From positions 787,501 to 851,500 of the forward strand of contig NZ_CP049074.1 in NCBI RefSeq assembly GCF_013343295.1: a stretch of DNA of 64,000 nucleotides, written 5' to 3'. The position numbers and the translations under genes were made by a program. Below the pieces are notes generated by a model. The model was not told where the DNA came from. It worked only from the letters and a program-made list of their open reading frames with translations, and made no database searches. Shown in pieces: positions 36,692 to 49,429 of the stretch; position 1 is the first letter of the stretch; every line of letters starts with the position of its first letter. The DNA is from Metallosphaera tengchongensis. Its GTDB lineage: Archaea; Thermoproteota; Thermoprotei_A; Sulfolobales; Sulfolobaceae.

Positions 36692-36700
36692 CTACGGGTC
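36692..36700. repeat. Short direct repeat of tRNA-Arg 5' end
   Basis: CTACGGGTC here repeats 36672-36680, the plus-strand image of the first bases of tRNA-Arg, 20 bp further upstream of the gene. Possibly a chance or slippage duplication. Confidence 0.4.
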
Positions 36701-36858
36701 TATCAAAAAAGATTTACTCTTTTATTTTGGCTATAGCCCAACGCGGGAATCTAAATATAACTTGATTGCTTGCCCCTTGACGCGACCCTTAGATGTACTC
36801 AGGGAAAAGGATTGACCTAATCTCTGTACTTGGACTCCTCCATTTTCAAGGGAATAAG

Positions 36859-36866
36859 TTTATAAT
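36859..36866 (+). promoter_or_regulatory. TATA box of tRNA-Pro
   Basis: TTTATAAT centred about 32 bp before the mature tRNA end, the same distance as at tRNA-Asn. Confidence 0.55.
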
Positions 36867-36893
36867 GCGAGAGGCTATGTAGTCTTACAATAA

Positions 36894-36969
36894 GGGGCCG
36901 TCGTCTAGTCTGGGCCAGGACGCCAGGCTTGGGCCCTGGTAATCGGGGGTTCAAATCCCCTCGGCCCCA
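36894..36969 (+). tRNA. tRNA-Pro (anticodon UGG)
   Basis: 76 nt, no intron. Acceptor GGGGCCG/CGGCCCC, anticodon stem CCAGG/CCTGG with loop CTTGGGC (anticodon TGG), T arm with TTCAAAT, discriminator A, CCA not encoded. Confidence 0.95.
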
Positions 36970-37232
36970 TTCTTAGGAGCTCCATGGAAAGGGAAGAACG
37001 TCCTTATTATCGAATCAGGAATTGATATTCCATGAATTCCTATCAATATTCAAGAGCACTTATGATCTTTTAAGACATATGATTAATGAGTTATGTTTCT
37101 AATTAAAGTTATTAATACAATATAAATTGCCTTCTAGCCCAAAATTTAAAGAAAAGGTAGGATTGATTTTTAGGGTGTGATCAACTTAGATGCTTCTCGA
37201 GATGGTCAGATTTCTCGCATCTGTGGGGAAAG
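36970..37232. other. Spacer between tRNA-Pro and tRNA-Asn
   Basis: AT-rich. No reading frame of interest. A weak hairpin AGATGC/GCATCT lies near 37188-37225, without convincing C/D or H/ACA boxes. Confidence 0.5.
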
Positions 37233-37240
37233 TTTTAAAT
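37233..37240 (+). promoter_or_regulatory. TATA box of tRNA-Asn
   Basis: TTTTAAAT centred 32 bp upstream of the mature tRNA start. Confidence 0.55.
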
Positions 37241-37268
37241 GGGATTTGTAGTTATGATAATTGCCTAT

Positions 37269-37354
37269 GCCGCGGTAGCTCAGTCGGCAGAGCGCCCGGC
37301 TGTTAACTAAATGCAGACACCGGGCGGTCGACGGTTCGAGTCCGTCCCGCGGCG
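37269..37354 (+). tRNA. tRNA-Asn (anticodon GUU) with 13-nt intron
   Basis: 86 nt. Acceptor GCCGCGG/CCGCGGC, D stem GCTC/GAGC, anticodon stem CCCGG/CCGGG, T arm GACGG-TTCGAGT-CCGTC, discriminator G. The bulge-helix-bulge (CTGT with GCAG, bulges TAA and ACA) predicts the 13-nt intron ACTAAATGCAGAC after base 37, leaving the loop CTGTTAA. Confidence 0.93.
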
Positions 37355-37356
37355 TT

Positions 37357-37377
37357 GTGGGGTTTCCCCACATTTTT
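37357..37377 (+). terminator. Hairpin plus T-run after tRNA-Asn
   Basis: GTGGGG-TTT-CCCCAC (37357-37371) followed by ATTTTT, starting 2 nt after the tRNA. Looks like a bacterial-type intrinsic terminator; archaeal termination mainly needs the T-run. Confidence 0.55.
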
Positions 37378-37500
37378 AATGCAACGTTTTAACGTCAAGT
37401 TCATAGACCTTTTAATTTTTATAAAACATTGAAAGCTACGGTTTAACTGCGTTCCAAAAGATTTCAGTAAAAGTGTTTTTATATCCTCGATAAGGAGAAC

Positions 37501-37536
37501 GACAAGCCTCTCCCTTTAGGGCGGGGAGGAGGTCAG
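37501..37536 (+). mobile_element. Remnant resembling IS200/IS605-family right end
   Basis: A hairpin CCTCTCC (37507-37513) with GGGGAGG (37523-37529) around CTTTAGGGC, followed by AGGTCAG, resembles the conserved subterminal end of archaeal TnpB-carrying elements, which also forms the 3' part of the omega (guide) RNA. No tnpA or tnpB gene is adjacent. A TATA-like GTTTTTATA sits upstream near 37475-37483. Confidence 0.4.
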
Positions 37537-37659
37537 TTACATTTCGAGAAGGGAAAATCAAGAGAGGAAAAGGGCTACTACCATGGAAGACTGAACCATA
37601 ACCACAAGGTATCATGAGGAGGTTGATGAATAGTTACTCCTAAATTCAATGTAAGGTAT

Positions 37660-37830
37660 GATGGTTCAACTAAAACACTTCAGCATCCATGGGACTACTG
37701 AGGGGTGTATAGGATTTAACGGTATTACCGGTGAGGTACTTCTTGAGCAATGTGTGAGACTAACGTAAAGGGTGATAAATTAGAAAAAGTCTTGAAATCA
37801 TCCAATAACTTAATAAAACAAATAAAGTGA
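37660..37830 (+). pseudogene. Short decayed reading frames
   Basis: Two short overlapping frames with protein-like composition: one from the ATG near 37661 ending after EVLLEQCVRLT, and one in another frame from ATG 37750 (MCETNVKGDKLEKVLK onward) to the stop at 37828-37830. A frameshift would join them. No similarity recognised; possibly the relic of a transposon gene beside the element end at 37501. Confidence 0.3.
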
Positions 37831-37831
37831 C

Positions 37832-38794
37832 TCAGATCCTAATAACTACTGTCTGTAATACGTAAGCTAATACGGCAAAGATTATCTCGACGCTCCATAG
37901 AACTACAACTATTTGGTACTCCCTAAATTTCCCCATTTTCATTACAACATGAGTCAAAGAGTTTGGGATAGTGTCCCAATATAGTGCTCCGTCACTCCCT
38001 ACCTTACCGAATGATACGCCCTTAAATTTCGTCCTGGCCTTTAATATAAACTCAGCGACGTACGGAAGATATAGCACAGCTAAGGCTGTATACATGTAGC
38101 CCGATATTCCAATAGAGCCAATAGCGGCCCCTATAAGATAAGTACCAATATTCCCTAAAAATGCCTTAGCAGGATACTTGTTAAAGTAAAGGAATACCGC
38201 TAGTACAACTGCTAATATAAGCGCGATCTCGCCAGCTTCTGCTGTTACACCTGCTCTAGTTAAACCTATTACAGCCAGTGTAGAAGCCATTATGAGACCC
38301 ATTCCTGTACCTAGACCGTTAAGTCCTTCCAACATGTTAAATGCGTTAGATGAGATAGTAAGAGACATGGGAATTATTAGAACGTAGTAGAGAAGACCAA
38401 AATTCACTAATCCAACAAAAGGAATGGAAATGACTGAGTGTCCTACGCTATATATTGCCAAGGGAACTGAAGCGAAAATCGGCATTACCGCACGGGCTGA
38501 CTGCTTAAGGTTAAGGATGTCATCTAATAGACCTAAAAATCCTATTATGAGAGACGACAACAGAACTGAAGTTATTATTCCTGCGAACTCTTGATCCAAC
38601 ACTAAAAGCGCGAAGTTACCTGCAATGAAGCCAGATAGAATACCCACTCCGCCCAGAATCGGGACTTCCGGTTTATCCGGTTTGTTTACGTCCTTACCTA
38701 CTAATCCTCTATTTGCAGAGGCCTTGATTACCCACTTGGTTGATAAAAAGGTGACCACTATTGCCACTACGACTGGTATTATTACATCCATCAA
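37832..38794 (-). CDS. UDP-GlcNAc (or similar) : polyprenyl-phosphate sugar-1-phosphate transferase
   Basis: 320 residues, about 9-10 membrane spans, GT4/MraY-GPT superfamily. Conserved FLGLLDDILNLKQ (metal-binding Asp pair), NAFNMLEGLNGLG and NKYPAKAFLGNIG. In archaea this enzyme (AglH type) starts N-glycan assembly on dolichyl phosphate. Follows the GGPP synthase gene directly, linking isoprenoid supply to lipid-linked glycan synthesis. Confidence 0.85.
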   Translation of the reverse strand: MMDVIIPVVVAIVVTFLSTKWVIKASANRGLVGKDVNKPDKPEVPILGGVGILSGFIAGNFALLVLDQEFAGIITSVLLSSLIIGFLGLLDDILNLKQSARAVMPIFASVPLAIYSVGHSVISIPFVGLVNFGLLYYVLIIPMSLTISSNAFNMLEGLNGLGTGMGLIMASTLAVIGLTRAGVTAEAGEIALILAVVLAVFLYFNKYPAKAFLGNIGTYLIGAAIGSIGISGYMYTALAVLYLPYVAEFILKARTKFKGVSFGKVGSDGALYWDTIPNSLTHVVMKMGKFREYQIVVVLWSVEIIFAVLAYVLQTVVIRI

Positions 38795-39777
38795 TTATTT
38801 TCGCCTTTTTATTACCAAGTCTGCTATCTCCTTTAGACCTTCCAGAGCCTTCGTGTTCTTAGCTTCTACACTATTTAGTGCACTCAAAGCCTTATTATAA
38901 TAGTGAGAAGCTAGAGATTGAGCATAGGTTAAGGATATGGATGAAAGTACCTGTGCTGTCTCCTTTATCTTTACTGGATCGTTGGAACCGAGTCCTTCTA
39001 GTATTACCTCCCTCTCCTTCTTGTTAGCTACTTCCAGTGCCCTTATAACTAAGATCGTTTTCTTACCTTCCCTTATATCACTGAACACTGGTTTCCCAAG
39101 CTCCTTTTCGTCAGCAGTCAGGCCTAAAATATCATCGACAATTTGAAATGCTATACCTATATTTTCTCCATACTCATATAAATTCCTCAAGTTCTCCTCA
39201 GATCCACCTGCCACCAGCCCTCCCAGATAGGCTGAACATGCGAAAAGTTGTGCTGTCTTCTTCCTTATCATCTCTATGTATTCCTCCTCCTTGACGTCCC
39301 ACCTCTTTTCAAAATCCATGTCCATAGCTTGCCCCTCCGAAACTATTATTACTGATTTCGAGAAACAGCTGAAAGCTTTGTAGATTCTGTCCGAATCCAG
39401 TCCCTTTACGGACTCAGTTAAAATCTCAAAGGCCTTAGCGTGGAGGAGGTCTCCAGCTAATATGGCTGTGGGTACACCCCACTTCACGTGAACGGTGGGC
39501 AAGCCTCTCCTTAGGGCGTCCTGGTCCATAATATCATCGTGAATCAGGGTGAAGTTATGTAAAACTTCCACCGCTGCACCTGCTAGCAGGGCTCTGGTCT
39601 GGTCGCCCCCTAAGATGTCGGCTGCTAGAACTACCATTATAGGCCTAAGCCTTTTCCCTCCAGCTTCGATTAGATACCTGGAGGCCCCATAAAGCTCTTG
39701 GATATTCCCTTGCAGAAAAGATAACATTACACTATTAACTTTTGTCGCTATGTCCTCAAAATATTCCTTTAATCCCA

Positions 39778-39778
<1 letters not shown>
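38795..39778 (-). CDS. Geranylgeranyl diphosphate synthase (trans-prenyltransferase)
   Basis: 327 residues. First Asp-rich motif HDDIMDQDALRRG, second FQIVDDILG; GGKRLRPIM near the N-terminus binds IPP. Makes C20 (possibly longer) chains for archaeal ether lipids. Its ATG overlaps the stop of fni and it abuts the sugar-phosphate transferase gene. Confidence 0.92.
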
Positions 39779-41549
<1,771 letters not shown>

Positions 41550-42149
41550 ATAGAATCCCATATCCATTTCCATTTTCCAAAGTATGGGGTAGGTAGACCA
41601 TAAATTACGTGCCATAAGCCGTTCTCTGATCTGATCAGATCATCACTCAACCCCTCACTCATTTTCACTGTGATCAAGCCCGCAAAGTGAGTGAGAGCGT
41701 TATCTAAGGAGAGTGCCTCGGGTAATGGGTACTTGAACAAGAACTTAACGCGGGGGAGTTTAATCCTTACTTCGATGGGATCCTCACCCTCTCTGTATAA
41801 AATTGACGTCGATTCTCTCTGCACTTTTCTCATTCCTCTCAGGACGCCCAAGTCAAATAATGCCTGGTCGATCAAGTCAAGGACATCCCAGATCTCGTTC
41901 TTAGCCAATGAGATCTTGTTGGCTAGGTCTTCCATTGCAATGAGGGATCCGTAAACATATTGGGAGAGCATGGGAATCTGGGGGAGCTTTACCTCAAGCG
42001 GGGAGAAACCCGTAGCCTCCTTAAACGTGTCTCTGAACCTTTCCCACCAACTAGGTTTCTCCACTCTTTCTGAAATGAATTTTGATTTCACAATCAGGAA
42101 AGGGTTATTTATACCCTGTATACCTAACCCTGAAAGAAGAAGTGGCGCT

Positions 42150-42998
42150 TCAATCTCCAAATCTGACCGCAAGATAACCTACCACAGAGGACTTATCACC
42201 AGAAGTATCCCCAGAAGTCGCGTGCTTTAGGATATGAGGTTTCTTTCCCATCTTCTTGGATAGAATTAAAGATGCCATTATGGGAGCGTACCCGCAGACA
42301 GTAACATCGTCCTCTTCCACAACCCTATAGAGCTCCTTGTAGTTCAGGTCAACGATCTGATTTATCACCAACTGGTCCTTCTCTAAGGTCTGCTCGTGAG
42401 GGTCGTAATGATTTAAATCCGAACTCGCCAACACTACTATATCCATATCAGGATGTGCTTTGATAAATCTCCATATGCCTTCTGCTACGAAACTAGCTAT
42501 CTCAGGAGTTTGCATCAGGATGGTAATTGGAAGGATATTCAAGTCAAAGAAATATTGCATAAACGGTAGCTGGACTTCTATGGAGTGTTCATAAAGGTGA
42601 GCTTTCTCGTCAATATCCACTACTTCCGAAAGGGAGACCAATTCCTTGACTAAAGACCGTTGTACCCTGGCTGAGCCCAGAGGAGTTTCCCAATCTCCTT
42701 CAGGCCATATTGAAACCTCAGAACCGTAACCCGTATGGTTTGGACCTAATATTATAACAAGGTCTGGCTTTCCCTCAGAGACAAGGTAGTAGTAAGAATG
42801 AGCTGCCACGGGTCCACTATAAATGTAGCCTGCGTGAGGTACGATAAATATCGGGTTCTCTCTAGGACCGGATCTGGAGCCTAGTTGTGGGATCTTTCCT
42901 GGACCCACAGGATGCAAAAAGGACCATTTTATTCTCTCTCTCAGCTTTAGGGGATCGTCTTCATAAAAAGATCCAGCGACAGCAGGCCTCCTAATCAC
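42150..42998 (-). CDS. MEMO family protein
   Basis: 282 residues. [15 protein letters not shown] at the N-terminus, [27 protein letters not shown] and [11 protein letters not shown] are the usual MEMO/AmmeMemoRadiSam-B blocks with conserved His and Asp. Function unresolved; archaeal copies sit between rps2 and mevalonate pathway genes, as here. Overlaps rps2 by 4 bp. Confidence 0.9.
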   Translation of the reverse strand: MIRRPAVAGSFYEDDPLKLRERIKWSFLHPVGPGKIPQLGSRSGPRENPIFIVPHAGYIYSGPVAAHSYYYLVSEGKPDLVIILGPNHTGYGSEVSIWPEGDWETPLGSARVQRSLVKELVSLSEVVDIDEKAHLYEHSIEVQLPFMQYFFDLNILPITILMQTPEIASFVAEGIWRFIKAHPDMDIVVLASSDLNHYDPHEQTLEKDQLVINQIVDLNYKELYRVVEEDDVTVCGYAPIMASLILSKKMGKKPHILKHATSGDTSGDKSSVVGYLAVRFGD

Positions 42999-43681
42999 TG
43001 AGATAATTTCACCTCGAATTCTTCAACCTTTACAGGTATGTCTCCATCTAATGGGATCTCCTTCCTCTCCCTAAGTATTTGCCTAGCCAATATCCAGTAT
43101 AACAGAGCTAGAGATTTCCTACCCTTGTTATTGGATGGTATTACCAGATCAACGTAGTCTATTTTAGCATCAGTATCTGAAAACGCCACTACCGGTATTC
43201 CCACATCTGCTGCCTCCTTTATCGCCTGAAGGTCGGTTCTGGGATCCGAAACTAACAGAACCTCAGGTTCAATATAGTCTTCTAGATAGGGATTCGTAAG
43301 CATACCAGGAACCATCCTACCTACTACAGATCTTCCGCCTATTACCTCGGCGAATTTCTGGACTGGAGTAAAGGCATAAGGACGGGACGCTACTGCGAGT
43401 ATTGACTGAGGCTGGAACCTTGCCAAAAACTTCGCAGCGACCCTTAATCGCTCGTCTATTTTCCTTACGTCCAAGACATAAAGACCTTCTGGCCTTACTC
43501 TGTAGATGAACCTCTCCATATACCTTGTACAAGTATGGGTCCCTATGTGGACACCTGCAGAGAGATAGTTATCTAAATGGACAAGAAGCTCTATTGTTGC
43601 TCCTCTTTCACCTCTCTGCATCTCTTCTTTTTCTTCCTCGGTTAATTGAGTACCCCTTTCGTTCTCGCTCATCAAAACCAC
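42995..43681 (-). CDS. rps2: Ribosomal protein S2 (uS2)
   Basis: 228 residues. [39 protein letters not shown] and [10 protein letters not shown] are typical of archaeal uS2. An acidic N-terminal extension of about 35 residues is present. In the long minus-strand operon directly after rpoN. Confidence 0.95.
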   Translation of the reverse strand: MVLMSENERGTQLTEEEKEEMQRGERGATIELLVHLDNYLSAGVHIGTHTCTRYMERFIYRVRPEGLYVLDVRKIDERLRVAAKFLARFQPQSILAVASRPYAFTPVQKFAEVIGGRSVVGRMVPGMLTNPYLEDYIEPEVLLVSDPRTDLQAIKEAADVGIPVVAFSDTDAKIDYVDLVIPSNNKGRKSLALLYWILARQILRERKEIPLDGDIPVKVEEFEVKLSQ

Positions 43682-44295
<614 letters not shown>

Positions 44296-44306
<11 letters not shown>

Positions 44307-44739
44307 TTCCTTTCCACCCCAGAACTTTGGATAACTCACCCACTGTTACGTATTTCCCGTTTAACCTTTCCACGCTTGCATCGTGGAACTTTATAGCTTG
44401 CTTACCCTTAAACTCATCTGGAACACCAACGTAAACTTTAACCGCCTTAAGCATAGTCCTACCCTTATTACTCTTAGGAAGCATGCCCCTTATGGTTCTC
44501 TTGACTATATTTATAGGGCTTCTTGGCCTCCTCATTCCTAACTTGTAAGGATTGAAAAGAGTGCCAATGCCAAAAAGTAAGCTATAACCCTGCACCACTC
44601 TTGCCTTAGGCCCACTTATTACAATCTTTTCCCCATTAATTATGACCACCTTCTTTCCCTCCTTTATATATCTGACCACTTTGGAAGCAAGACGACCTAG
44701 TATCTGATTTTCCCCGTCAATGATTACAACTTCACTCAT
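44296..44739 (-). CDS. rpl13: Ribosomal protein L13 (uL13)
   Basis: 147 residues. [14 protein letters not shown] at the N-terminus and [14 protein letters not shown] in the middle are typical. Overlaps rpl18e by 4 bp and rps9 by 11 bp. Confidence 0.95.
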
Positions 44740-45089
44740 CCTTTCATCAACCTCACATTTTTCTTGCCTTCCAACTCCTTGAGTCCTTCAACAAGAGAAA
44801 GAGCTTTACCCCCACTATTGAGGATTTTCTTTAAAGCTGATTGCGAAAAATCTAATGCGACAACTGTGACTTTGTGATTGATGTTACCAATACCCAGCAC
44901 CTTACCTGGCACTACCACAAAGTCGCCTTCCTTCGTATACTTATTTATTTTATATAAGTTGATGTAACTCCTTTTCCTCGACGGAGCTTCTAGCTCCTCC
45001 GCAACTGCTCTCCATATTGGTCTCCCTTGCTTATGCAAGGCCCTAATTAACTTCCTCACTTCCACGTTAGTACTTCCGGTCCTCTTCAC
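44736..45089 (-). CDS. rpl18e: Ribosomal protein L18e (eL18)
   Basis: 117 residues. [41 protein letters not shown] and the [10 protein letters not shown] segment match archaeal eL18. Overlaps rpoD by 4 bp. Confidence 0.94.
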   Translation of the reverse strand: MKRTGSTNVEVRKLIRALHKQGRPIWRAVAEELEAPSRKRSYINLYKINKYTKEGDFVVVPGKVLGIGNINHKVTVVALDFSQSALKKILNSGGKALSLVEGLKELEGKKNVRLMKG

Positions 45090-45874
45090 AGAGACTTCAC
45101 CTTCTCTCTCAACTCCTCAAACTTGCTGAGTATACTTTTAGTTGCCTCTATTAAAATTCTCCTCGTGTCGAGAGTACCTACAGACTCTAATTCCAGTATG
45201 TACTCATTCTCTACAGGGCTTACCTTTACCCCCTCGCAGTGCTTCATACACTCCTCACATAGGGTACAAGCTAGTTCATTAATGACCTTTAATTTGTTAC
45301 CTTCAAAGCTAAAAACATGCTCAGGGCAAACTTCAACTGCTTTGGCGCAATCCTCCCTAACCTCAACTTTAGGCTTGTACCTAACCACTGAAGTGGAAAC
45401 AGGGTTAAATTTAGAGTGTTCCTTACCGTAACCTAGCCTCATTTTCATCTCTAGTGAGACCCGTTGATTCTTCCCGAGAAGCACTATGGGAATATCTTTA
45501 CTAATTGGTACTACGTGAGGGTCTTCTGTCCTAATTTCCCTGGAATACACCATTTTCTGGGCCTCCTCAGAACTAACGTCAATGTAAGCTTTACTGAAAC
45601 ATCTATCACAGTTATCTACACAATTAATACACTCTTCAGGACGTCTGTAATAATCTAGGGCATCCCTGCTATCAAAGGGAATCATTCCTAGCCTATGGGC
45701 TAAAACTTCATCATAAAGGGGACTATTATTTTCAACGACGTAAATCTCATCAACAGCCATAACGGGGACATAAAGCATCGATGCTCTCCTGACTGCGTTA
45801 ACGAAATCCAAGGGATAATTTTTTGTTAATATAGAGATAAAATTGTCTGTCTTATTTATAACTTCTATGGACAT
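45086..45874 (-). CDS. rpoD: RNA polymerase subunit D (Rpb3/alpha homologue) with ferredoxin-like domain
   Basis: 262 residues from the Met of MSIEVINKT; a 9-codon longer frame would run into rps11. [19 protein letters not shown] is the alpha-like dimerisation motif. Cys-rich segments [11 protein letters not shown] and EVCPEHVF...[11 protein letters not shown] form the Fe-S-carrying insert described for Sulfolobus RpoD. Needed for the D-L platform of RNA polymerase. Confidence 0.94.
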   Translation of the reverse strand: MSIEVINKTDNFISILTKNYPLDFVNAVRRASMLYVPVMAVDEIYVVENNSPLYDEVLAHRLGMIPFDSRDALDYYRRPEECINCVDNCDRCFSKAYIDVSSEEAQKMVYSREIRTEDPHVVPISKDIPIVLLGKNQRVSLEMKMRLGYGKEHSKFNPVSTSVVRYKPKVEVREDCAKAVEVCPEHVFSFEGNKLKVINELACTLCEECMKHCEGVKVSPVENEYILELESVGTLDTRRILIEATKSILSKFEELREKVKSL

Positions 45875-45875
45875 T

Positions 45876-46274
45876 TCAAACTCTCCTTCCTCTCCTTCCA
45901 CCAGGCCTTCGTATAGTATCGTGAGGTATAGGCGTTACATCCTCAATTCTTCCTATAATGAAGCCGGATCTAGCTAAAGATCTGATTGCAGGCTGAGCAC
46001 CCGGACCTGGGGTCTTCGGTCCGGCTCCACCAGGTGCTCTAACTTTTATGTGAATGGCCATGAGACCCTTATCTAAAGCCTCTCCGGCTGCCTTTCCGGC
46101 AGCTAACATGGCCGCATAAGGAGATGGTTTCTCCCTATCGGCCTTCACCATCATTCCACCAGATGCCCTGGATATTATTTCAGCCCCAGTAATATCAGTA
46201 ATAGTGATTATAGTGTTATTCTGGGAGGCGTAGATCCTAGCAAGACCCCATCTAATTTCCCTTTTGCTCGACAT
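45876..46274 (-). CDS. rps11: Ribosomal protein S11 (uS11)
   Basis: 132 residues. [41 protein letters not shown] and the C-terminal [18 protein letters not shown] are diagnostic. Overlaps rps4 by 23 bp; 1 bp from rpoD. Confidence 0.96.
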   Translation of the reverse strand: MSSKREIRWGLARIYASQNNTIITITDITGAEIISRASGGMMVKADREKPSPYAAMLAAGKAAGEALDKGLMAIHIKVRAPGGAGPKTPGPGAQPAIRSLARSGFIIGRIEDVTPIPHDTIRRPGGRRGRRV

Positions 46275-46794
46275 TCATTTCACCTTCAACATTTGTTGGA
46301 GGATGAGTCTTAAATGGCGATATGGGATAAAAGTCTATTGAATCCTCCTCATCTCTTCTTACAATATAACCAGGGGACGTAACTCTCTTACCACCTATCG
46401 CAATGTGTCCATGAACAATTAGTTGCCTAGCTTGATATATCGTTCTGGCCAGACCTTTCCTGTGAACTATAGTTTGTAGCCTTCTTTCAAGCAAGTCCTC
46501 TTCCTTCAGCCCTAGAATATCATCTACTGAGGATTGCTCTGATTTGAGAAGCCCAATCCTGTATAACTTGCTCAATAACTGCTTCTCCCTAAGGGCCCTC
46601 TCGGCTGGAGGTAGGGCTAAAAGAGACCTAGCCATATGTCTATAGCCCGTTACAATTGTTCTAGCTAGCCAGATCTCCCTCTTGTTTCTAAGACCGTATC
46701 TCCCTATAATTTCCTGTTCAGACTTGAGGGTTGGGGAAAGCCATGGCATTCCTGGACCTTCCCATTTCCTCCTGCTTTTCTTAGGATCTCCCAT
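46252..46794 (-). CDS. rps4: Ribosomal protein S4 (uS4)
   Basis: 180 residues. [17 protein letters not shown] at the N-terminus, then the S4 RNA-binding domain with [21 protein letters not shown]. Normal archaeal length. Confidence 0.96.
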   Translation of the reverse strand: MGDPKKSRRKWEGPGMPWLSPTLKSEQEIIGRYGLRNKREIWLARTIVTGYRHMARSLLALPPAERALREKQLLSKLYRIGLLKSEQSSVDDILGLKEEDLLERRLQTIVHRKGLARTIYQARQLIVHGHIAIGGKRVTSPGYIVRRDEEDSIDFYPISPFKTHPPTNVEGEMNVEQKGN

Positions 46795-46803
46795 TTAATC
46801 ACC

Positions 46804-47292
46804 TCACTTCTTCTGAGCCTGCTGACCTCCAGCAGGTTGAGCACCCTTTGATCTCTTAACACCTATTGTAGTCCCGGTTCTTCCGGTGGTTCTAGTTCTC
46901 TGACCTCTAACTTTTAGACCCAAAGAGTGTCTAACTCCACGCCAACTCTTAAGCTTCTTTTCCCTTTCAATATCGTTTCTCACTGCAAAGACCAAATCTG
47001 ATGTTACATAGTGCAAGTCCAATCCGCTCTCCACATCTTTCCTCCTATTATAAACCCATGTGGGGAGAGACTCTATTGACTTATTGGAAAGCATCTCCTC
47101 CACCTTCTTCAGCTCACTGTCTGTCAACTCACCTAACCTCCTGTCCTTATCTATGCCTAACCTCATCAATATGAGCCTCGCTGTGTTGTAACCTATTCCC
47201 TTTACCATGGCGAGTCCATAAGGGGCTTTCATGGTACCATCTACATCTTGCCCGAACAGCCTAACTATGTACCTGAACTGATATTCAGACAT
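46804..47292 (-). CDS. rps13: Ribosomal protein S13 (uS13)
   Basis: 162 residues. [18 protein letters not shown] is the HhH-like region; the C-terminus has [19 protein letters not shown] followed by a Gln/Gly-rich tail. First gene of the long minus-strand ribosomal/RNA polymerase/isoprenoid run; its 17-bp distance from the PurM-like gene suggests read-through or a tight promoter. Confidence 0.95.
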   Translation of the reverse strand: MSEYQFRYIVRLFGQDVDGTMKAPYGLAMVKGIGYNTARLILMRLGIDKDRRLGELTDSELKKVEEMLSNKSIESLPTWVYNRRKDVESGLDLHYVTSDLVFAVRNDIEREKKLKSWRGVRHSLGLKVRGQRTRTTGRTGTTIGVKRSKGAQPAGGQQAQKK

Positions 47293-47309
47293 TAATATCG
47301 TCTAATGCA

Positions 47310-48590
47310 CTAACCAGTCCCCGTTTTTAAGTTTTTCAATACCTTCTCTTTCTTTTTTTGGGCCTGTAGGAAGGCTTCCTGTACCTTCTCCCTTATTTGA
47401 TCTAGGGAGAATGGGGACGTGTTACCTATAATAGATTTAACTGGAGTATATGGGCTTTCCCTAAAGGAAGGTCTCATCTCCTTACCGGCTTTAGTGACAA
47501 TAGGATAACTCTTCCCAGATTGAACTTCTCCTATAACATCAGCCTTTATTCCATGGTTTTTCAAGGCTTCTAAAATCTTGTCCGGTTCATTCGTGAATAT
47601 CAAAATTGAGTCCACAGATAAACCAAAAGGATCCAAGCCCAGTTCTTCCAGAGCAGACCTAACCTTAGGGTTAATTAAGCTAAGAAAGGCCTCCTCATCT
47701 ATAACTAGGCTCAAATTGGTTACCTCGGCTATCTCTAGGGCATCAGCCCTTATTCCACCGTTGGTCACGTCTGTCATCGATACGATATACTTTTCTAAAT
47801 CCTTCACAGCCATGCAGGCTTCAAGATCCTTGATCTTGAGAGTTTCCTCCACTATCCCGTCAATTCCATGGAAAATTCCCATAGCTGATATGGTACCACC
47901 TCCATTTCCCTCGGTCATTATTATCTTGTTCCCTTTACTTATCCTAGACCTAGAGAGAACCTGACCCCGAAGTTTTCCAACCGACGCTATTCCCCCACTT
48001 ATTCTTTCACCAAGAACAAGGTCCCCACCGATCCTGAGAGTACTCCCAGCCAAGATTGGTACACCTATAGCTTCCGCCACGGTGGAAACACCTGCCTCGA
48101 AATCAAAGAGCATAGATATGTCACTATCATCAGAAAGGTGAATGTCGACCATTAGACCAATGGGATCGGCTCCCTTAACCATAATATCTCTCAAAGTGGC
48201 CTTAGTGGCATGAAAACCGGCTAAATAAGGGAAAAAAGACAGCCGAGAATGAATACCATCAACCGACACTATAATGTCTCCGGAAACACCGGCGTCATCA
48301 AAACTTTCAATTGCCCTTTTGCTGAGTTCGAACAGCTTCAGATGAATGATATTATCTCCCAGCCCTCTAGAGCCCAAGCCTCCATCCCCGGCACTTAGTC
48401 CAACCTTGGAGAACCCCAAATTTGAGAACATCATGGAGTTCTCTACTTCCTTTATCACGTGCTCTGCTACCGACGAGTTGAGATTCCTCTTCCCCTTATA
48501 GAACTCCAGCCACTCGATTAACCTTTGTCTCACAATATTACGTTCTATACCTTTCTCCAACATTTTTCTAGCTAAACCCTCAAGATCCAT
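47310..48590 (-). CDS. PurM-like (AIR synthase-related / selenophosphate synthetase-related) protein
   Basis: 426 residues. After a helical N-terminus (about 1-65) come GDGGLGSRGLGDN, VDGIHSRLSFFP, KATLRDIMVKGADPIGLMVDIHLSDD and ITMTDVTNGGIRADALEIA-like blocks of the PurM/HypE/SelD ATP-binding fold (COG2144 type). No Sec/Cys catalytic residue as in SelD is visible at the start. Function unknown; related to archaeal methanogenesis-marker-2-like proteins. Confidence 0.75.
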   Translation of the reverse strand: MDLEGLARKMLEKGIERNIVRQRLIEWLEFYKGKRNLNSSVAEHVIKEVENSMMFSNLGFSKVGLSAGDGGLGSRGLGDNIIHLKLFELSKRAIESFDDAGVSGDIIVSVDGIHSRLSFFPYLAGFHATKATLRDIMVKGADPIGLMVDIHLSDDSDISMLFDFEAGVSTVAEAIGVPILAGSTLRIGGDLVLGERISGGIASVGKLRGQVLSRSRISKGNKIIMTEGNGGGTISAMGIFHGIDGIVEETLKIKDLEACMAVKDLEKYIVSMTDVTNGGIRADALEIAEVTNLSLVIDEEAFLSLINPKVRSALEELGLDPFGLSVDSILIFTNEPDKILEALKNHGIKADVIGEVQSGKSYPIVTKAGKEMRPSFRESPYTPVKSIIGNTSPFSLDQIREKVQEAFLQAQKKKEKVLKNLKTGTG

Positions 48591-48632
48591 AATCCTAAAT
48601 ATGGTGAGCCAACTGATAAGATTAGACCAGTC

Positions 48633-49037
48633 ATGAAAGTTGTCACCAAAGAGATAGAAGTCAGAACGACATCAAAGTTTCAGAGTATGGATATAACAGA
48701 TTTAGTTGAAGCTGAGATAGGTTCAGTCAAAGAGGGGGTAGCATACATATTCGTAAAGCATACCACTTGTTCCATAATCGTTAATGAGCCCGAAAGCGGA
48801 CTCATGGAAGACTACTTGAACTGGATGAGAAAAATCGTACCGCCTGATGGTGAATTTAAGCATAACATTATTGACAATAATGGTCATGCTCACATATCTG
48901 CCATGCTCATAGGTAATTCTAGGGTTATTCCAGTTGCTGGGGGAAAGCTAGACCTCGGAACTTGGCAGAGAGTAATACTGCTGGAGTTTGACGGACCCAG
49001 AGTTAGAAAAGTTCAGGTGAAGGTAATCGGTGAATAA
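48633..49037 (+). CDS. YjbQ/UPF0047 family protein
   Basis: 134 residues. VKHTTCSIIVNEPESGLMED with His, Thr and Cys, NNGHAHISAML, and GTWQRVILLEFDGPR are the family landmarks. Bacterial members have weak thiamine-phosphate synthase activity; the true role is open. Divergent from the PurM-like gene over 42 bp. Confidence 0.9.
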   Translation: MKVVTKEIEVRTTSKFQSMDITDLVEAEIGSVKEGVAYIFVKHTTCSIIVNEPESGLMEDYLNWMRKIVPPDGEFKHNIIDNNGHAHISAMLIGNSRVIPVAGGKLDLGTWQRVILLEFDGPRVRKVQVKVIGE

Positions 49038-49067
49038 TAACTTTTATTCTAGTATGTCGTTATTAAC

Positions 49068-49394
49068 TTGATTATATTGCCTCCAATCACTCTTTCTCCA
49101 CTAGAAAAATTAAGTTACTGCGACACAAGGGAGTGTATCCAGAAAGTGGTTGATGAATATCTAAAACTTTTCGCTTCGGGCAGAGGAAATTTTTCACTAT
49201 TCAGAGAGGAATACATGGCAACGGATGAAAAGATGGTGGCAAACTCTTACCTGTTCACGGAAGCCCTACTGCATAGAATTTCAGAAGCTGAAATTGATCC
49301 ATCCATCATTATTGAGGATCTTAAAAGTAGACTCGGCAACAACCATCCTGTAGTTCTTTTCTTAAAGCAATTTATGAACGAATGGACTTTTTAG
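49068..49394 (+). CDS. Small uncharacterised helical protein
   Basis: 108 residues from a TTG start that fits a leaderless transcript (AACTTTTATT about 26 bp upstream). Mostly helical, with Cys in SYCDTRECIQ. No family recognised. It lies between yjbQ and tyrS, ending 35 bp before the preferred tyrS start. Confidence 0.5.
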   Translation: MIILPPITLSPLEKLSYCDTRECIQKVVDEYLKLFASGRGNFSLFREEYMATDEKMVANSYLFTEALLHRISEAEIDPSIIIEDLKSRLGNNHPVVLFLKQFMNEWTF

Positions 49395-49429
49395 TCTTCA
49401 TTTCTCCTTTTTATGCAGGGGATAATTAC

